A stretch of 64,000 bases of DNA from Bifidobacterium miconisargentati (lineage in GTDB: Bacteria; Actinomycetota; Actinomycetes; Actinomycetales; Bifidobacteriaceae). The DNA is taken from the NCBI RefSeq assembly GCF_019331675.1, contig NZ_JAHBBJ010000009.1:1-64000 (forward strand). The letters are read 5' to 3'. The notes below the pieces were generated by a model. It was given only the letters and a program-made list of their open reading frames with translations. It did no database searches and was not told the DNA's origin. Both the position numbers and the translations under genes were made by a program. Shown here piece by piece: positions 16,237-28,811 of the stretch (the first letter of the stretch is position 1; each line of letters begins with the position of its first letter).

Positions 16237-17577
16237 TTAGTTGTTCGAGGTCTGGTCTTCGTAGTTGTTGGACTCGGAGACCTGCGAAACCAGCTGGCCG
16301 AGGAACTCGGTGAGGCGGGCGCGGTACTCGGTCTCGAACTGCTTGAGGCTCTGGATGTTGCCCTCGATGACCTTGGACTGGGCCTGCAGGTTGTCGCGCA
16401 CCTGCTCGGCGTAGGTGTCCGCGGCGGAACGGGTCTTCTTGTCGTACTCGGCGGCGCGGCGCTGGACTTCGGCCTCGTAGTTGTCGGCGTCGGTGTGCTG
16501 CGTCTTGGAGTAGTTGTCCGCATCCTGACGGGTCTTGACGGAGTAGGCGTCGGCCTCGGAGTGCACGTTCTTGGCGTAGTTCTCGGCGTCCGCGTGCGTC
16601 TTGTCGCGGTAGGCGTCGGCCTCGGAGTGCGTGCGGTCGGAGTAGGTGTCCGCCTCGGAACGGGTGCGGGCGGAGTAGTCGTCGGCCTCGGCGCGGGTGC
16701 GATCGGAGTAGTTGTTGGCCTTGGTGACCAGGTCCTCGTACTTGTTCTGGGCGGCCTCGCCGATCTCGCGGGCCTTGTTCTTGCCCTTCTCGACGTACTG
16801 GTCGTGCAGCTGCATGGCCAGGGTGAGCATGGCGGTGGCGCGCTCGGGCTCGGTGCCCGGCATGGAGGCGGCGCCTGCGATCTTCTGCAGGGAACCGGTC
16901 TCGGTGCTCGGCTCGACCTTGGAGACCTGGCTGCGCAGCTGGTTCTCACGCTGCTTGGCCTCTTCGAGCTGACGGGAGAGATCCTGGATCTGGGCGGCCT
17001 GCTGCTGGGCCACGGCACCCTGCTGCTGGGCGGCGGCGAGCTTGCGGGACAGCTCCTCGGCGGAGGCGCGGAACTTGTCGCGCTCCTGCTGGATGGCGGC
17101 GATCTGCTGGCCGACGGCTTCCTGGTTGCCGGAGGCCTGGGCGGCCTGGGCGGTCAGCTGGTCGATCTGGGCGTTGAGCTGGTCGACCTGACCCTTGAGC
17201 TGTTCGTTCTGGGAGGCCAGCGCACGGTTGGATTCCTCGGCCTCGCTGAGCTTGGTGGCGGCCACCTGGGCGGCCTGATCGCCGCGGGATTCGGCAGCCT
17301 GCTGGACCTCGGCGGCGGACTTCTTCAGGTTCTCGTTCTCGGCCTGAAGCTGCTGCACCTGACCGGACAGCTCGGAAATCTTGTTGTTGAGGCTGGTCAC
17401 GTCCGGACCCAGAGCCTGGGTGGACTGGCCGCCGGCTACCGCCTGACGTCCCAGAGCTTCGACCGTTTCCGTGACCTGATCGAGGAAGTCGTCAACCTCA
17501 TCGACGTCATAGCCTTCCTTGAATCGAACGGTCTGGAAGGTATGCTCCCTAATATCCTTCGGCGTCAACAGAGCCAT
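16237..17577 (-). CDS. divIVA: DivIVA/Wag31 cell-pole and division protein
   Basis: A 446-residue coiled-coil protein that marks curved membrane at poles and septa and directs peptidoglycan growth in actinobacteria. The N-terminal DivIVA domain is clear (LTPKDIREHTF, then FKEGYDVDEVDDFLDQV, residues 4-36). A long Gln/Ala-rich coiled coil (about 60-215) follows. Residues 285-394 form ten tandem 11-residue repeats of consensus xxADxYSxxTR/H. It is longer than most DivIVA proteins because of these repeats. A GAGGTG ribosome site supports the start. The neighbours ftsZ, sepF and yggT fit the role. Confidence 0.93.
   Translation of the reverse strand: MALLTPKDIREHTFQTVRFKEGYDVDEVDDFLDQVTETVEALGRQAVAGGQSTQALGPDVTSLNNKISELSGQVQQLQAENENLKKSAAEVQQAAESRGDQAAQVAATKLSEAEESNRALASQNEQLKGQVDQLNAQIDQLTAQAAQASGNQEAVGQQIAAIQQERDKFRASAEELSRKLAAAQQQGAVAQQQAAQIQDLSRQLEEAKQRENQLRSQVSKVEPSTETGSLQKIAGAASMPGTEPERATAMLTLAMQLHDQYVEKGKNKAREIGEAAQNKYEDLVTKANNYSDRTRAEADDYSARTRSEADTYSDRTHSEADAYRDKTHADAENYAKNVHSEADAYSVKTRQDADNYSKTQHTDADNYEAEVQRRAAEYDKKTRSAADTYAEQVRDNLQAQSKVIEGNIQSLKQFETEYRARLTEFLGQLVSQVSESNNYEDQTSNN
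16396..16725 (-). repeat. ten tandem 33-bp units in divIVA (11-residue hendecads)
   Basis: The codons for residues 285-394 form ten in-frame units of 33 bp. Examples are SEADTYSDRTH, SEADAYRDKTH, ADAENYAKNVH and QDADNYSKTQH. Each has Ala-Asp/Glu at positions 3-4, Tyr at position 6 and a basic residue near position 11. An 11-residue period implies a right-handed or nearly straight coiled coil rather than the usual heptad form. Confidence 0.9.
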
Positions 17578-17726
17578 AAATCTTGCACCTCGCTTTGGGG
17601 CAGTGCCCTCGCTTACGTTGGTATCATCACGATGCTATCACGACCCCATCGTTTCATGGCAAGTAACGCGGTTTTATGGCGGATAAAGTTCGCGAAAACC
17701 GTGTTGCCGCGCCGGCGGCCGCAAGG

Positions 17727-18029
17727 TCAGAAGATGATCATGATCACCGATTCGAGGGCGACGAGCAGGAAGTACAGGACGATGAAGCTGATGTCCAGGT
17801 ACATGCCGCCGAGCGGCAGCGGGCGGATGTACTGGCGCAGCCACCTGAGCGGCGGTTCGGTGACGGTATAGACGGCGTTGATGAGCTGGGCCACCACGCC
17901 GCGCGGATACCAGTTGCGGGCGAGCAGGGAGACCCAGTCGAGGATCATGCGGATGAAGAGGACGGTGATGTAGGCGTTGATCAGCCATGCAAGGATGCGG
18001 CCGATCATGGCGAAAGTCAGGGATAACAT
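17727..18029 (-). CDS. yggT: YggT family membrane protein
   Basis: A 100-residue membrane protein with two hydrophobic hairpins (about 3-30 and 75-100) and the family motifs RMILDWVS and TEPPLRWLRQYIRP. The family sits next to sepF and divIVA in many Gram-positive division clusters; its exact function is not settled. The ribosome site is weak. A gap of about 150 bp separates it from divIVA, which may have its own promoter. Confidence 0.88.
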   Translation of the reverse strand: MLSLTFAMIGRILAWLINAYITVLFIRMILDWVSLLARNWYPRGVVAQLINAVYTVTEPPLRWLRQYIRPLPLGGMYLDISFIVLYFLLVALESVIMIIF

Positions 18030-18084
18030 GCTGCCAGCCTAACAAGCGGCGGTGAAATGTTCGCTGGTGGCCGGATATGCGAAA

Positions 18085-18108
18085 GCCGACTCCTTGCTGG
18101 GAGTCGGC
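18085..18108 (-). terminator. hairpin between sepF and yggT
   Basis: A 9-bp stem (GCCGACTCC / GGGAGTCGGC, near perfect) with a short loop is followed on the minus strand by UUUCGC. It may partly terminate the ftsZ-sepF transcript. Confidence 0.5.
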
Positions 18109-18162
18109 TGGAAAGACGATGGGAGACGATCGTCCGATTATCGGCAAACACTGTTCGGATAC

Positions 18163-18210
18163 GCTCCCCTCAGTCAGCTGCGCTGACAGCTCCCCTCAGG
18201 GAGGGGAGCC
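18163..18210. repeat. dispersed palindromic repeat, full copy
   Basis: Consensus-like copy: CTCCCCTCAGTCAGC, loop, GCTGACAGCTCCCCTC, then GAGGGGAGCC. It lies 10 bp past the sepF stop codon. Confidence 0.85.
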
Positions 18211-18220
18211 AAGGATGGGA

Positions 18221-18697
18221 CTAGTCCGCGAAGAGGTCGTGGGCGGATGCGGGGGCGGTGGGCTCCTCGACCTTGATGTTCACCTGGGCGGGGCTCAGGA
18301 GGAACACACGCGGGGTGACGCGCTCGAGGGAGCCGCGCACGCCGAACACCACGCCTGCGGAGAAGTCCACGATGCGGTATGCCACGGCCTCGGACACGCC
18401 GGTCAGGTTGAGCACCACCGGCACGCCGTCGCGCAGGGCGCGGCCCACGAGCTGGGCGTCCTCATAGGACTTCGGGTGGATGGTGGTGATGCGGTTGACG
18501 CGACCGACCGGGAACTGCTTGGTCGAGGACGGCGTGCTGGTGGTGGCCGCCGGCATCGGGGTCACCGTGTGGTCGGAGTCGAACGTGGGCTTGGGGGCCG
18601 GCTGGACCGGTTCCTCCTCCTCGATGTAGTCGTCATCGTCGTCCACCACGTCGCTCATGCCGAGGTAGGACATAGCGTTCTTCATGAACCCTGCCAT
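18221..18697 (-). CDS. sepF: cell division protein SepF
   Basis: A 158-residue membrane anchor for the FtsZ ring. The N-terminal amphipathic helix (MAGFMKNAMSYLGM) is followed by an acidic, Pro-rich linker and the C-terminal SepF domain (about 70-150: IHPKSYEDAQLVGRALRDG, VVLNLTG, RIVDFSAG). AAAGGA precedes the start. It lies 25 bp downstream of ftsZ and the two are surely co-transcribed. In actinobacteria lacking FtsA and ZipA, SepF is the main FtsZ tether. Confidence 0.93.
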   Translation of the reverse strand: MAGFMKNAMSYLGMSDVVDDDDDYIEEEEPVQPAPKPTFDSDHTVTPMPAATTSTPSSTKQFPVGRVNRITTIHPKSYEDAQLVGRALRDGVPVVLNLTGVSEAVAYRIVDFSAGVVFGVRGSLERVTPRVFLLSPAQVNIKVEEPTAPASAHDLFAD

Positions 18698-18722
18698 GGT
18701 TCGATCCTTTCAGCGGTCAGCT

Positions 18723-19973
18723 TCAGCGCAGGAAGTCGGGAATGTCGAGATCGCCCATCGGGTCGCTCGGGGCGACGGCCGGACGTTCGGTGGTCGGGTC
18801 GTCAAACGGCAGCGAGGCCGGGGTGCTGGGCGCGTACGTCGGCTGGGTCGTGGCCGGACGCGGCTGGGACACCGCGGGCTGCTGCACGGCCGGCTGGGGC
18901 TGGGCGGCGGCAGTGGTCTGCGGCGCGGTGGCCTGGCGGACCGGCGGATGGCTCAGCGCGCTGGTGGGCACCACGGGGCTCACCGGCTTCTGCTGCTGGG
19001 CGGCTTCCTGGGCGGAGACCGGGTCGAAACCGGCGGCGATGACCGTGACGCGCACCTCGTCGCCGTAGGCGTCGTCCAGCGCGAGACCCCAGATGATCTG
19101 GGCTTCGGGGTGGATGGCCTTGCGGACCAGCTCGGTGGCGGCGGAGGCCTCCTGCAGCTTCAGGTCGGTGGGGCCGGCGATGTTGATGAGCGCACCGTGG
19201 GCGCCCTCGATGCTTTCCTCAAGCAGCGGGGAGCTGATGGCGATTTCGGCGGCCTGGGTGGCGCGATCCTCGCCCCGCGCCGAACCGATGCCGAACAGTG
19301 CGGTGCCGGCGCCGCGCAGGATGGAGTTCACGTCGTTGAAGTCGACGTGGATGTACGAATTCGCGGAAATCAAGTCGGTGATGCCCTGCACGCCGGCCAG
19401 CAGTGCGGTGTCGGCGGTCTTGAAGGCCTCGATGATGCCGATGGAACGATCGGAAAGCTCCAGCAATCGGTCGTTCGGGATGACGATGAGGGCGTCGACC
19501 TCCTTGCGCAGGTTGTCGATGCCGTAGTCGGCGGAGGCGGCGCGCTGCGGGCCCTCGAAGCTGAACGGACGGGTGACCACGGCGATGGTCAGGGCGCCTT
19601 GCTGGTGGGCCGCACGGGCCACGATCGGGCTGGCGCCGGTACCGGTACCGCCGCCCTCGCCGCAGGTGACGAAGACCATGTCGGAGCCCTTCAGGGCCTC
19701 CTCGATGTCGGACTGGTGATCCTGGGCGGCCTTGGCGCCCTTCTCCGGGTCGGCTCCGGCGCCGAGCCCGCGGCTGGTCTGGTCGGACAGGGAGATCTTC
19801 ACGTCCGCGTCGGAGCGGAGGAGATCCTTCGCGTCGGTGTTTACCGCTACAAACTCGACGTTCTGCAAGCCTTCGGCGATCATGCGGTTAACGGCGTTTC
19901 CGCCGGCACCACCGACGCCGACGACCTTGATGTTGGTCTTGTCGTTGAACTCTGTCTGCGCGATCTCGCTCAC
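18723..19973 (-). CDS. ftsZ: cell division GTPase FtsZ
   Basis: The tubulin-like GTPase that forms the division ring, 416 residues. It shows [13 protein letters not shown] at the N-terminus, the T4 phosphate loop [12 protein letters not shown], and the T7 synergy loop [10 protein letters not shown] Pro/Gln-rich linker (about 325-400) leads to the C-terminal peptide DLDIPDFLR that binds SepF. The start is GTG with AGGAG upstream. The 175 bp before it probably hold its promoter. Confidence 0.97.
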   Translation of the reverse strand: MSEIAQTEFNDKTNIKVVGVGGAGGNAVNRMIAEGLQNVEFVAVNTDAKDLLRSDADVKISLSDQTSRGLGAGADPEKGAKAAQDHQSDIEEALKGSDMVFVTCGEGGGTGTGASPIVARAAHQQGALTIAVVTRPFSFEGPQRAASADYGIDNLRKEVDALIVIPNDRLLELSDRSIGIIEAFKTADTALLAGVQGITDLISANSYIHVDFNDVNSILRGAGTALFGIGSARGEDRATQAAEIAISSPLLEESIEGAHGALINIAGPTDLKLQEASAATELVRKAIHPEAQIIWGLALDDAYGDEVRVTVIAAGFDPVSAQEAAQQQKPVSPVVPTSALSHPPVRQATAPQTTAAAQPQPAVQQPAVSQPRPATTQPTYAPSTPASLPFDDPTTERPAVAPSDPMGDLDIPDFLR

Positions 19974-20147
19974 GTTTGGCTCCTGTCACTTCACGGTTAC
20001 ACCCAAGAGTAGCGCACCTAGGCTACTGCCTGGGGGAAATTCACACGCCCAACCGCGCGTGTTGTGTGGATATTTTCGTCTTTTTGCGTACGTTTGCCGT
20101 TTTTCCGGTCCGGGGCGTCCTCCGGACCGGTTCCGCACGGCGTGCGG

Positions 20148-21389
20148 TCAGTAGCTGGCGTCCATCGGGTCGTCGCCGAAGAGGGCCTCACGCTCCTCAT
20201 GGGTGGTGGTGCGCGAATCAAGCCAGCCGTAGGGCAGGTGGACCTTCTTGGCGAACCGCACGCGGCCGCGCGGCTTGTCCACCACGCGCGGCGGGTATTC
20301 GATGGTCGGGTCCAGGCGGCCGATCTCGCGGTCCACGTCCGCCAGGCTCTCGCATTCCATGAAGGCCTTGCGCGTGGAGCCGCCCACCGGGAATCCCTTG
20401 AGATACCAAGCGATGTGCTTGCGCAGGTCATGCACGGCCATCATCTCGTCGCCCTCGTAGAACTCGGTGAGCAGTTCGGCGTGACGGTGGATCACCCGGC
20501 AGACCTCGCCGAGATTCGGGTTGAGTCGTTCGGGGTTGCCGGCGAAGGCGTTCTTGATGTTGGCGAACAGCCACGGGCGTCCCTGGCAGCCTCGGCCGAT
20601 GGCCACGCCGTCGCAACCGGTCTCGCGCACCATTTCAAGCGCGTCCTCGGCGCCCCAGATGTCGCCGTTGCCGAACACAGGGATGTCAAGGCTGCTCTTG
20701 AGCTCGCCGATGCGGGACCAGTCGGAGTGGCCACCATAGTATTCGGCGGTGGTGCGGGCATGCAGGGTCACCGCGCGGCAGCCTTCCTCCTGGGCGATGT
20801 GCCCGGCTTCCAGGAAGGTCTCGTGCTCGTGGTCGATGCCCACGCGGATCTTGGCCGTGACGGGGATGCCGGCGGGCTCGCACACGGCGACCACGCGCTG
20901 GATGAGCTCGGTGAAGATGTCCGTCTTCCAAGGCAGCGCCGAACCGCCGCCGCGACGGGTGACCTTGGGCACCGGGCAGCCGAAGTTGAGATCCACATGG
21001 TCGGCCATGCCCTCGTCCACCACGATTTTCGCCGCCTGTTCGGTGATGGAGGGGTTCACACCGTACAGCTGGAGCGAGCGGATCTTCTCGCTGGGCGCGA
21101 AGTGGCACAGACGCAGGGCCTTGGGGTTGCGCGCCACCAGTGCGCGCGCGGTGATCATCTCAGCCACATAGAGGCCGTCGGGGCCGTACTCCTCGCAGAT
21201 CACGCGGAACGGCCAGTTGGTCACGCCCGCCATGGGCGAGAGCACGACCGGTGTGGGCACGGTGATATCGCCGAGCCTGACGGGGGCGATATGCACGGGT
21301 TCGGACGCACGGGCCGGCGCATCCGTGCGCGGGTCGAGGTTGTCGGTCTCGTGCGGTGCTGCGATGACGGTTTCGGGGTTGTCTGTCAC
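20148..21389 (-). CDS. dus: tRNA-dihydrouridine synthase
   Basis: A 413-residue FMN enzyme that reduces uridines in tRNA D-loops. Visible are LSPMAGVTNWPFR (FMN site), the catalytic cysteine in NFGCPVPKVTRRGGGSAL, the HARTTAEYY segment and GNGDIW plus GVAIGRGCQGRPW. A C-terminal helical RNA-binding part and a Bifidobacterium-type tail follow. The GTG start at 21389 has TAGGAAC upstream; the longer open frame runs back into the repeat element and is unlikely. Confidence 0.9.
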   Translation of the reverse strand: MTDNPETVIAAPHETDNLDPRTDAPARASEPVHIAPVRLGDITVPTPVVLSPMAGVTNWPFRVICEEYGPDGLYVAEMITARALVARNPKALRLCHFAPSEKIRSLQLYGVNPSITEQAAKIVVDEGMADHVDLNFGCPVPKVTRRGGGSALPWKTDIFTELIQRVVAVCEPAGIPVTAKIRVGIDHEHETFLEAGHIAQEEGCRAVTLHARTTAEYYGGHSDWSRIGELKSSLDIPVFGNGDIWGAEDALEMVRETGCDGVAIGRGCQGRPWLFANIKNAFAGNPERLNPNLGEVCRVIHRHAELLTEFYEGDEMMAVHDLRKHIAWYLKGFPVGGSTRKAFMECESLADVDREIGRLDPTIEYPPRVVDKPRGRVRFAKKVHLPYGWLDSRTTTHEEREALFGDDPMDASY

Positions 21390-21408
21390 GTTGTTCCTAC
21401 ATAGTTCG

Positions 21409-21522
21409 ACTCCCCGCGCTGAGGGGAGCTGCCTTGCTTTGCAAGACTGAGGGGAGGATTCCATAGCGGAATGCGCTCCCCTCAGTCACCTACGGTGACA
21501 GCTCCCCTCAGCGAGGGGAGCC
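21409..21522. repeat. head-to-head pair of dispersed palindromic repeats (114 bp)
   Basis: One copy runs leftward (GACTCCCCGCGCTGAGGGG...GACTGAGGGGAG) and a second rightward (GCTCCCCTCAGTCACC...GAGGGGAGCC), separated by about 20 bp holding the small stem ATTCC/GGAAT. It fills the space between the glyS stop and the dus start, so the dus ribosome site lies just beyond one edge. Confidence 0.85.
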
Positions 21523-21551
21523 AGAATCGATATCTCTTCCGTGCCGGCCGA

Positions 21552-23024
21552 TCAGTACAGGCCGCCGGCTTCCTGGATGCCGGAGGCAGGCCAGGGCTCG
21601 CCGCCCATCTCGACGGGCTTCAGCGGCACGCGGGTGCGCTTCTCGCCGATGCGGGCGGAGACGTAGTCGGCCACCTTGTCCAGGGAGACGCGCTCCTGGG
21701 CCATGGTGTCGCGCTCGCGGATGGTCACGGCGTGGTCGTCGAGGGTGTCGAAGTCCACGGTGATGCACAGCGGGGTGCCGATCTCGTCCTGGCGACGGTA
21801 GCGGCGGCCGATGGCGCCGGACTCGTCATAGTCGATCATCCACTCGTTGAAGCGCAGGTCGGCGGCGAGGTTCTGGGCCACCTCCTGCAGCTCCGGCTTC
21901 TTGGACAGCGGCAGTACGGCGGCCTTGATGGGGGCCAGGCGCGGGTCGAGGCGCAGCACGGTGCGCTTGTCCACGCCGCCCTTGGTGTTCGGGGCCTCGT
22001 CCACGTCGTAGGCGTCCACCAGGAAGCACATGAGGGAGCGGGTCAGGCCGGCGGCCGGCTCGATGACGTACGGCACGTACTTCTCGCCGGTGGCCTGGTT
22101 GAAGTAGCTCAGATCCTCGCCGGAGTGCTTGGCGTGCGCGGACAGGTCGAAGTCGGTGCGGTTGGCCACGCCCTCGAGCTCGCCCCAGTCGGAGCCCTGG
22201 AAACCGAACTTGTATTCGATGTCCACGGTGCGCTTGGAGTAGTGGGCCAGCTTCTCCTTCGGGTGCTCGTAGTGGCGCAGGTTCTCCGGCTTGACGCCGA
22301 GGTCCAGGTACCACTGGGTACGGGCGTCGATCCAGTACTGGTGCCATTCCTCATCCGTGCCGGGGGCCACGAAGAACTCCATCTCCATCTGCTCGAACTC
22401 GCGGGTGCGGAAGATGAAGTTGCCGGGCGTGATCTCGTTACGGAAGGACTTGCCCATGTTGGCGATGCCGAACGGCGGCTTGGAACGGGAGGAGGTCATC
22501 ACGTTCTTGAAGTCCACGAAGATGCCCTGGGCGGTCTCCGGGCGCAGGTAGTGCAGGCTGTTCTCGTCCTCGACCGGACCCAGGTGGGTGCGCAGCATCA
22601 TGTTGAAGTCGCGCGGTTCGGTCCACTCGCCGCGGGTGCCGCAGTTCGGGCAGACGATGTCCTTCATGCCGTTCTCGGGCATCTTGTCGCCGTGCTTCTC
22701 GGCGTAGGACTCCTCGAGCTTGTCCGCGCGGTTGCGCTTGTGGCAGTTGAGGCACTCGACGAGCGGATCGTTGAAGACGCTCACGTGGCCGGAAGCGACC
22801 CACACCTCGGGCGGCAGGATGATGGAGGTGTCGACGCCCACCACGTCGGGGCGGGTGACGACCATGGAACGCCACCATTCGCGCTTGATGTTGTCCTTCA
22901 GCGCGACGCCGAGAGGACCGTAATCCCAAGCGGAACGGGTGCCGCCGTAGATCTCGCCGGCGGGGAACACGAAGCCGCGACGCTTCGCAAGGGATACGAC
23001 TTCATCGAGTTTGGATTGAGCCAC
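21552..23024 (-). CDS. glyS: glycyl-tRNA synthetase, alpha2 dimer type
   Basis: A 490-residue class II synthetase that charges tRNA-Gly. It has the zinc-like motifs [12 protein letters not shown] and [10 protein letters not shown], motif 2 in [19 protein letters not shown] (quoted part) and the anticodon-binding C-terminal domain. The single-chain form is normal in actinobacteria. The start is GTG with AGAAGGTG 5 nt upstream. The upstream 100 bp show no T-box features. Confidence 0.95.
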   Translation of the reverse strand: MAQSKLDEVVSLAKRRGFVFPAGEIYGGTRSAWDYGPLGVALKDNIKREWWRSMVVTRPDVVGVDTSIILPPEVWVASGHVSVFNDPLVECLNCHKRNRADKLEESYAEKHGDKMPENGMKDIVCPNCGTRGEWTEPRDFNMMLRTHLGPVEDENSLHYLRPETAQGIFVDFKNVMTSSRSKPPFGIANMGKSFRNEITPGNFIFRTREFEQMEMEFFVAPGTDEEWHQYWIDARTQWYLDLGVKPENLRHYEHPKEKLAHYSKRTVDIEYKFGFQGSDWGELEGVANRTDFDLSAHAKHSGEDLSYFNQATGEKYVPYVIEPAAGLTRSLMCFLVDAYDVDEAPNTKGGVDKRTVLRLDPRLAPIKAAVLPLSKKPELQEVAQNLAADLRFNEWMIDYDESGAIGRRYRRQDEIGTPLCITVDFDTLDDHAVTIRERDTMAQERVSLDKVADYVSARIGEKRTRVPLKPVEMGGEPWPASGIQEAGGLY

Positions 23025-23124
23025 AATGCACCTTCTGGTTTGAACGGTTTGGGGACTTGGTTACAACCGCTTCAGGATAGCGGCACTCCCCTACATCCCT
23101 TCCATACCCTGGGAATTGCGAAAA

Positions 23125-24546
23125 TCAGCGGCAGGGGCGGGTGAGGGGCTGCCAGGGGTCAAGCTCGACCGGTTCGGCCTGGGCGAGCTTGAGCGTCGCC
23201 TCGTCGAGCATGTCCTTGCGGATGATGATTTCGGTGACGAACTGGTCGAACCAGGCGTCGGAGGCCACATAGTAGCCGTCCTTGCCGTTGTCCTTGCCCC
23301 AGCTGTTCTCGATCTTCCAGCGATTCGGCTTGCCGTTGTCATCCAGGTTCACGCCGGTGAGGGTCATCGCGTGGTTGCTGGGGCGGTCGCCGTATTCGAG
23401 GCCGTCCGCCTTGTCGAACGTGAATTCGGTGCCGAAGAGCTGGTCCACGCGCACGGTGTCGCGGTCGAAGACGCCTTCGCCGCGCAGCGCGAACTGCATG
23501 CAGTCGCAGGCGAACCAGATCGGGTGGCCGGCCCTGAGCTGGTCCACGGCGGCCTTCTTGAACACATCAAGCGGCACGTTGACGAATTCCATGTCGCCTG
23601 CCTCGATGACGTTCGCGGTGTAGCGGATGCGGTAGCGCGTGTTGAACGGGGTGCGCTTCATCGGGGCGTTGGAGATGGTCACGAAGTCGTTGACGTCCAC
23701 CGGCACGTACTTGCGGTAGAACTCCATCGGGGTGATGCCGGTTTCGCGGATCTGCCTGCGCTCGTCCATGCCGGATTCCTGCTTGGACTGTTCGGCCTTG
23801 CCGGCCTTGTCCGACTCGCCGTCCTTGTCGTCATCGTCGTCCTTGACGCGGGCCAGGAAGTCGAACGCCGCCGGCGGCTCGCCGAGCGCGATCGCGCAGA
23901 TGCGGTAGACGGTGGCCATGTCCTCACGCTTGGCCTCACGCAGGGCGTCCAGCGCCTCGCCGGCCTCGTGACGGCGGCGCAGATCGGCGGCGAACTCGCG
24001 CAACTTGGTGTTGAGGTACTGCTTGAAGGAGTCGGAATCGCGGGAGTTCGCGGATTCGGGGTAGGCGGACTTGGGCACGAGGCCGTACTTGTTCACCAGC
24101 GCGGCGAACATCTGCCACCAGCCGCCGTCGTCGGACGGGCCGTCATTGATGACTTCGAAGATGCGGGAGTCGGTGGGCTCGTCCAGGGTTTCCAGCACAT
24201 GCTCGAGATAGGTGTTGGACTTCTCGATGGCATCCCAGAAGAAAAGGTAGGTTTCGGAGAACTCGAAGTCCTCGAGGTTCCAGCGGTGCATGAGCTCGTA
24301 GCGCAGGGTGTTCAGGGACGCGAACATCCAGCAACGGCCGGAACGTTCCTGGTTGGTGATCGAACCCTGCTTGAGCTCGACGGAGAAGTCGCGCGGCAGG
24401 GCGCGCAGGCCCTGGTAATCGGTGGCGGCGGCGAGCACGCCGGTGGAGACGGCGGCGTTGGCGGCCACGAGATTGGCGCGGTCGGCGTTGAACGCGCGCG
24501 AATAGTCCCTGATCTGTTCGATATCGACGGCGGATTGATCGGTCAT
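23125..24546 (-). CDS. pepC: aminopeptidase C (bleomycin hydrolase family)
   Basis: A 473-residue cytoplasmic C1B cysteine peptidase that trims N-terminal residues from peptides. The active-site Cys is in NQERSGRCWMFAS, the His in SNHAMTLTG and the Asn in IENSWG. An acidic, Lys-rich insert (DDDDDKDGESDKAGKAEQ) near the middle is unusual for the family. The start at 24546 has AGGGGAGGA upstream. PepC homologues form hexamers with a C-terminal tail in the active site; here the tail ends in RPCR. Confidence 0.93.
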   Translation of the reverse strand: MTDQSAVDIEQIRDYSRAFNADRANLVAANAAVSTGVLAAATDYQGLRALPRDFSVELKQGSITNQERSGRCWMFASLNTLRYELMHRWNLEDFEFSETYLFFWDAIEKSNTYLEHVLETLDEPTDSRIFEVINDGPSDDGGWWQMFAALVNKYGLVPKSAYPESANSRDSDSFKQYLNTKLREFAADLRRRHEAGEALDALREAKREDMATVYRICAIALGEPPAAFDFLARVKDDDDDKDGESDKAGKAEQSKQESGMDERRQIRETGITPMEFYRKYVPVDVNDFVTISNAPMKRTPFNTRYRIRYTANVIEAGDMEFVNVPLDVFKKAAVDQLRAGHPIWFACDCMQFALRGEGVFDRDTVRVDQLFGTEFTFDKADGLEYGDRPSNHAMTLTGVNLDDNGKPNRWKIENSWGKDNGKDGYYVASDAWFDQFVTEIIIRKDMLDEATLKLAQAEPVELDPWQPLTRPCR

Positions 24547-24662
24547 GGTTCCTCCCCTGTGGATGGGCTCACGCAAACGGTTTCATCCTACACGGGCCGG
24601 GGCGGGATGAGCGGCTGCAGGAGAGACCTGACACCATATGATTGCCGAAAGCCATCCGGCCG

Positions 24663-24711
24663 GTCTCCCCTCGGTCCGCTTCGCGGCCAGCTCCCCTCAT
24701 CGAGGTGAGCC
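24663..24711. repeat. dispersed palindromic repeat, full copy
   Basis: Variant copy with an inner stem GGTCCGC/GCGGCC in place of AGTCAGC/GCTGAC. Compensating changes in both arms keep the pairing. It lies between pepC and the thiM leader. Confidence 0.8.
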
Positions 24712-24835
24712 AAAATCCTGAGTGCCGCCCCAATACCACAGCGGCGGGCGACGCGCCAGAGGCAATGGCCGCAAATCAACGATTCCGTGCGATTTTGTGA
24801 CGAAATTGTCTGGATTCGGGCATACGTTGGGCTGC

Positions 24836-24929
24836 GTAATGCAGGGGGACCCGCGTCAACGGCGGGTTGAGAATGGCTTCGCGCCTGACCCTTTGAACCT
24901 GTTGGTTAAGACCATCGTAGGGAGCAGTG
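24836..24929 (+). promoter_or_regulatory. TPP riboswitch (THI element)
   Basis: The leader has the THI-element core: GCAGGGGGACCCG, TTGAGAATGG at 24867 (the pyrimidine-binding arm, CUGAGA in the consensus), ACCCTTTGAACCTG at 24888, and GGTTAAGACCATCGTAGGGA (3' part from 24904). The 3' strand of the closing helix, AGGGAGCAG, ends 3 nt before the thiM ATG and is also its ribosome site. Ligand binding would therefore block thiM translation. Excess thiamine pyrophosphate should repress the operon. Confidence 0.95.
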
Positions 24930-24931
24930 AT

Positions 24932-25855
24932 ATGAGCGATGATTCGCACGTACATTGTGGTACATCCAATCAACTGAACGACGACGCGCATGCGGACGGG
25001 CAGGCCGATCTGACTGCTTTGCGGGCCTCCATCGCGCAGGCGGTGCGCGATGTCAAGGCCAGGACGCCGTTGGCACAGTCGTTCACCAACTTCGTGACCA
25101 TCAACCTGGTGGCCAACGCGCAGCTCGCGGCCGGCGGCACGGCAGCCATGAGCTTCCTGCCGGACGACGTGATCGACACGGCCTCCATTTCCGGCGCGGA
25201 CTATATCAACGTGGGCACGCTGCTGCCGTTCTATGCGGAGGCGCTGCCGCAGATCGCACGCGCGTTCCATAAGAGCGGGCACAAGTGGGTGCTCGACCCG
25301 GTGGCGGCCGGCATCGGCAAGACCCGCACCGAGATCCTGCGCGCGTTCCGCGCCGCTCCCCCGACCATCGTGCGCGGCAATGCCTCGGAGATCATCGCCC
25401 TGACCGCCATGTGGGGGCTTGCCACCGAGGATGACGGGACGAGCCGGCCGGCCGGCGTGGAGTCGGTGGATGAGGTGGACGCCGCCGTGGAGCCGGCGAA
25501 GCGTCTGGCACGCTTCCTTGCGGATTCGGCGCCTGCGGGCAAAGCCGCCGTGGCCGTATCCGGTGCCGTGGACCTCGTGACCGACGGCGAGCGGGTGTAC
25601 CGGCTGCCGGGCGGCAGCGCGCTGATGGCCAAGATCACCGGTGCGGGGTGCTCGCTGGGCGGCGTGACCGCCACGTATCTGGCCGTGGCCGAGCCGCTGA
25701 CGGCCGCCCTGGCCACCTCCCTGCTGTACAACCGCGCGGCCGAAGCGGCCGAGGCCAAGGCCGAGGGGCCGGGCTCGTTCCAGGTGCATCTGCTCGATGC
25801 GCTGTGGAACCTCACACCCGAACAGGTGGCCGATTCGGAGATTCTGGCGTACTGA
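24932..25855 (+). CDS. thiM: hydroxyethylthiazole kinase
   Basis: A 307-residue kinase that phosphorylates the thiazole precursor THZ in thiamine salvage. The N-terminal PLAQSFTNFVTINLVANAQL matches the substrate-binding part of the family, and the catalytic region ITGAGCSLGG with the active Cys lies near residue 240. It is the first gene after the TPP riboswitch. The ORF extends upstream through the riboswitch, but the ATG at 24932 directly follows the regulated ribosome site. No THZ synthesis genes (thiG, thiO, thiS) are in this window. Confidence 0.93.
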   Translation: MSDDSHVHCGTSNQLNDDAHADGQADLTALRASIAQAVRDVKARTPLAQSFTNFVTINLVANAQLAAGGTAAMSFLPDDVIDTASISGADYINVGTLLPFYAEALPQIARAFHKSGHKWVLDPVAAGIGKTRTEILRAFRAAPPTIVRGNASEIIALTAMWGLATEDDGTSRPAGVESVDEVDAAVEPAKRLARFLADSAPAGKAAVAVSGAVDLVTDGERVYRLPGGSALMAKITGAGCSLGGVTATYLAVAEPLTAALATSLLYNRAAEAAEAKAEGPGSFQVHLLDALWNLTPEQVADSEILAY

Positions 25856-25940
25856 TCGCGCGAATTCAAGTAGTCGATATTCCGGCTTCATCACCTTACA
25901 AAGCACCATCGCCGTAGGCGATTGAGGAGAGAACGGCTAG

Positions 25941-28775
<2,835 letters not shown>

Positions 28776-28811
28776 CATAAAGCCGACTTCACACGGAAGA
28801 AAGGAAGAACC

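Noticed and set aside
24722..24931. N-terminal extension of thiM
   Set aside because: It would translate through the TPP riboswitch.
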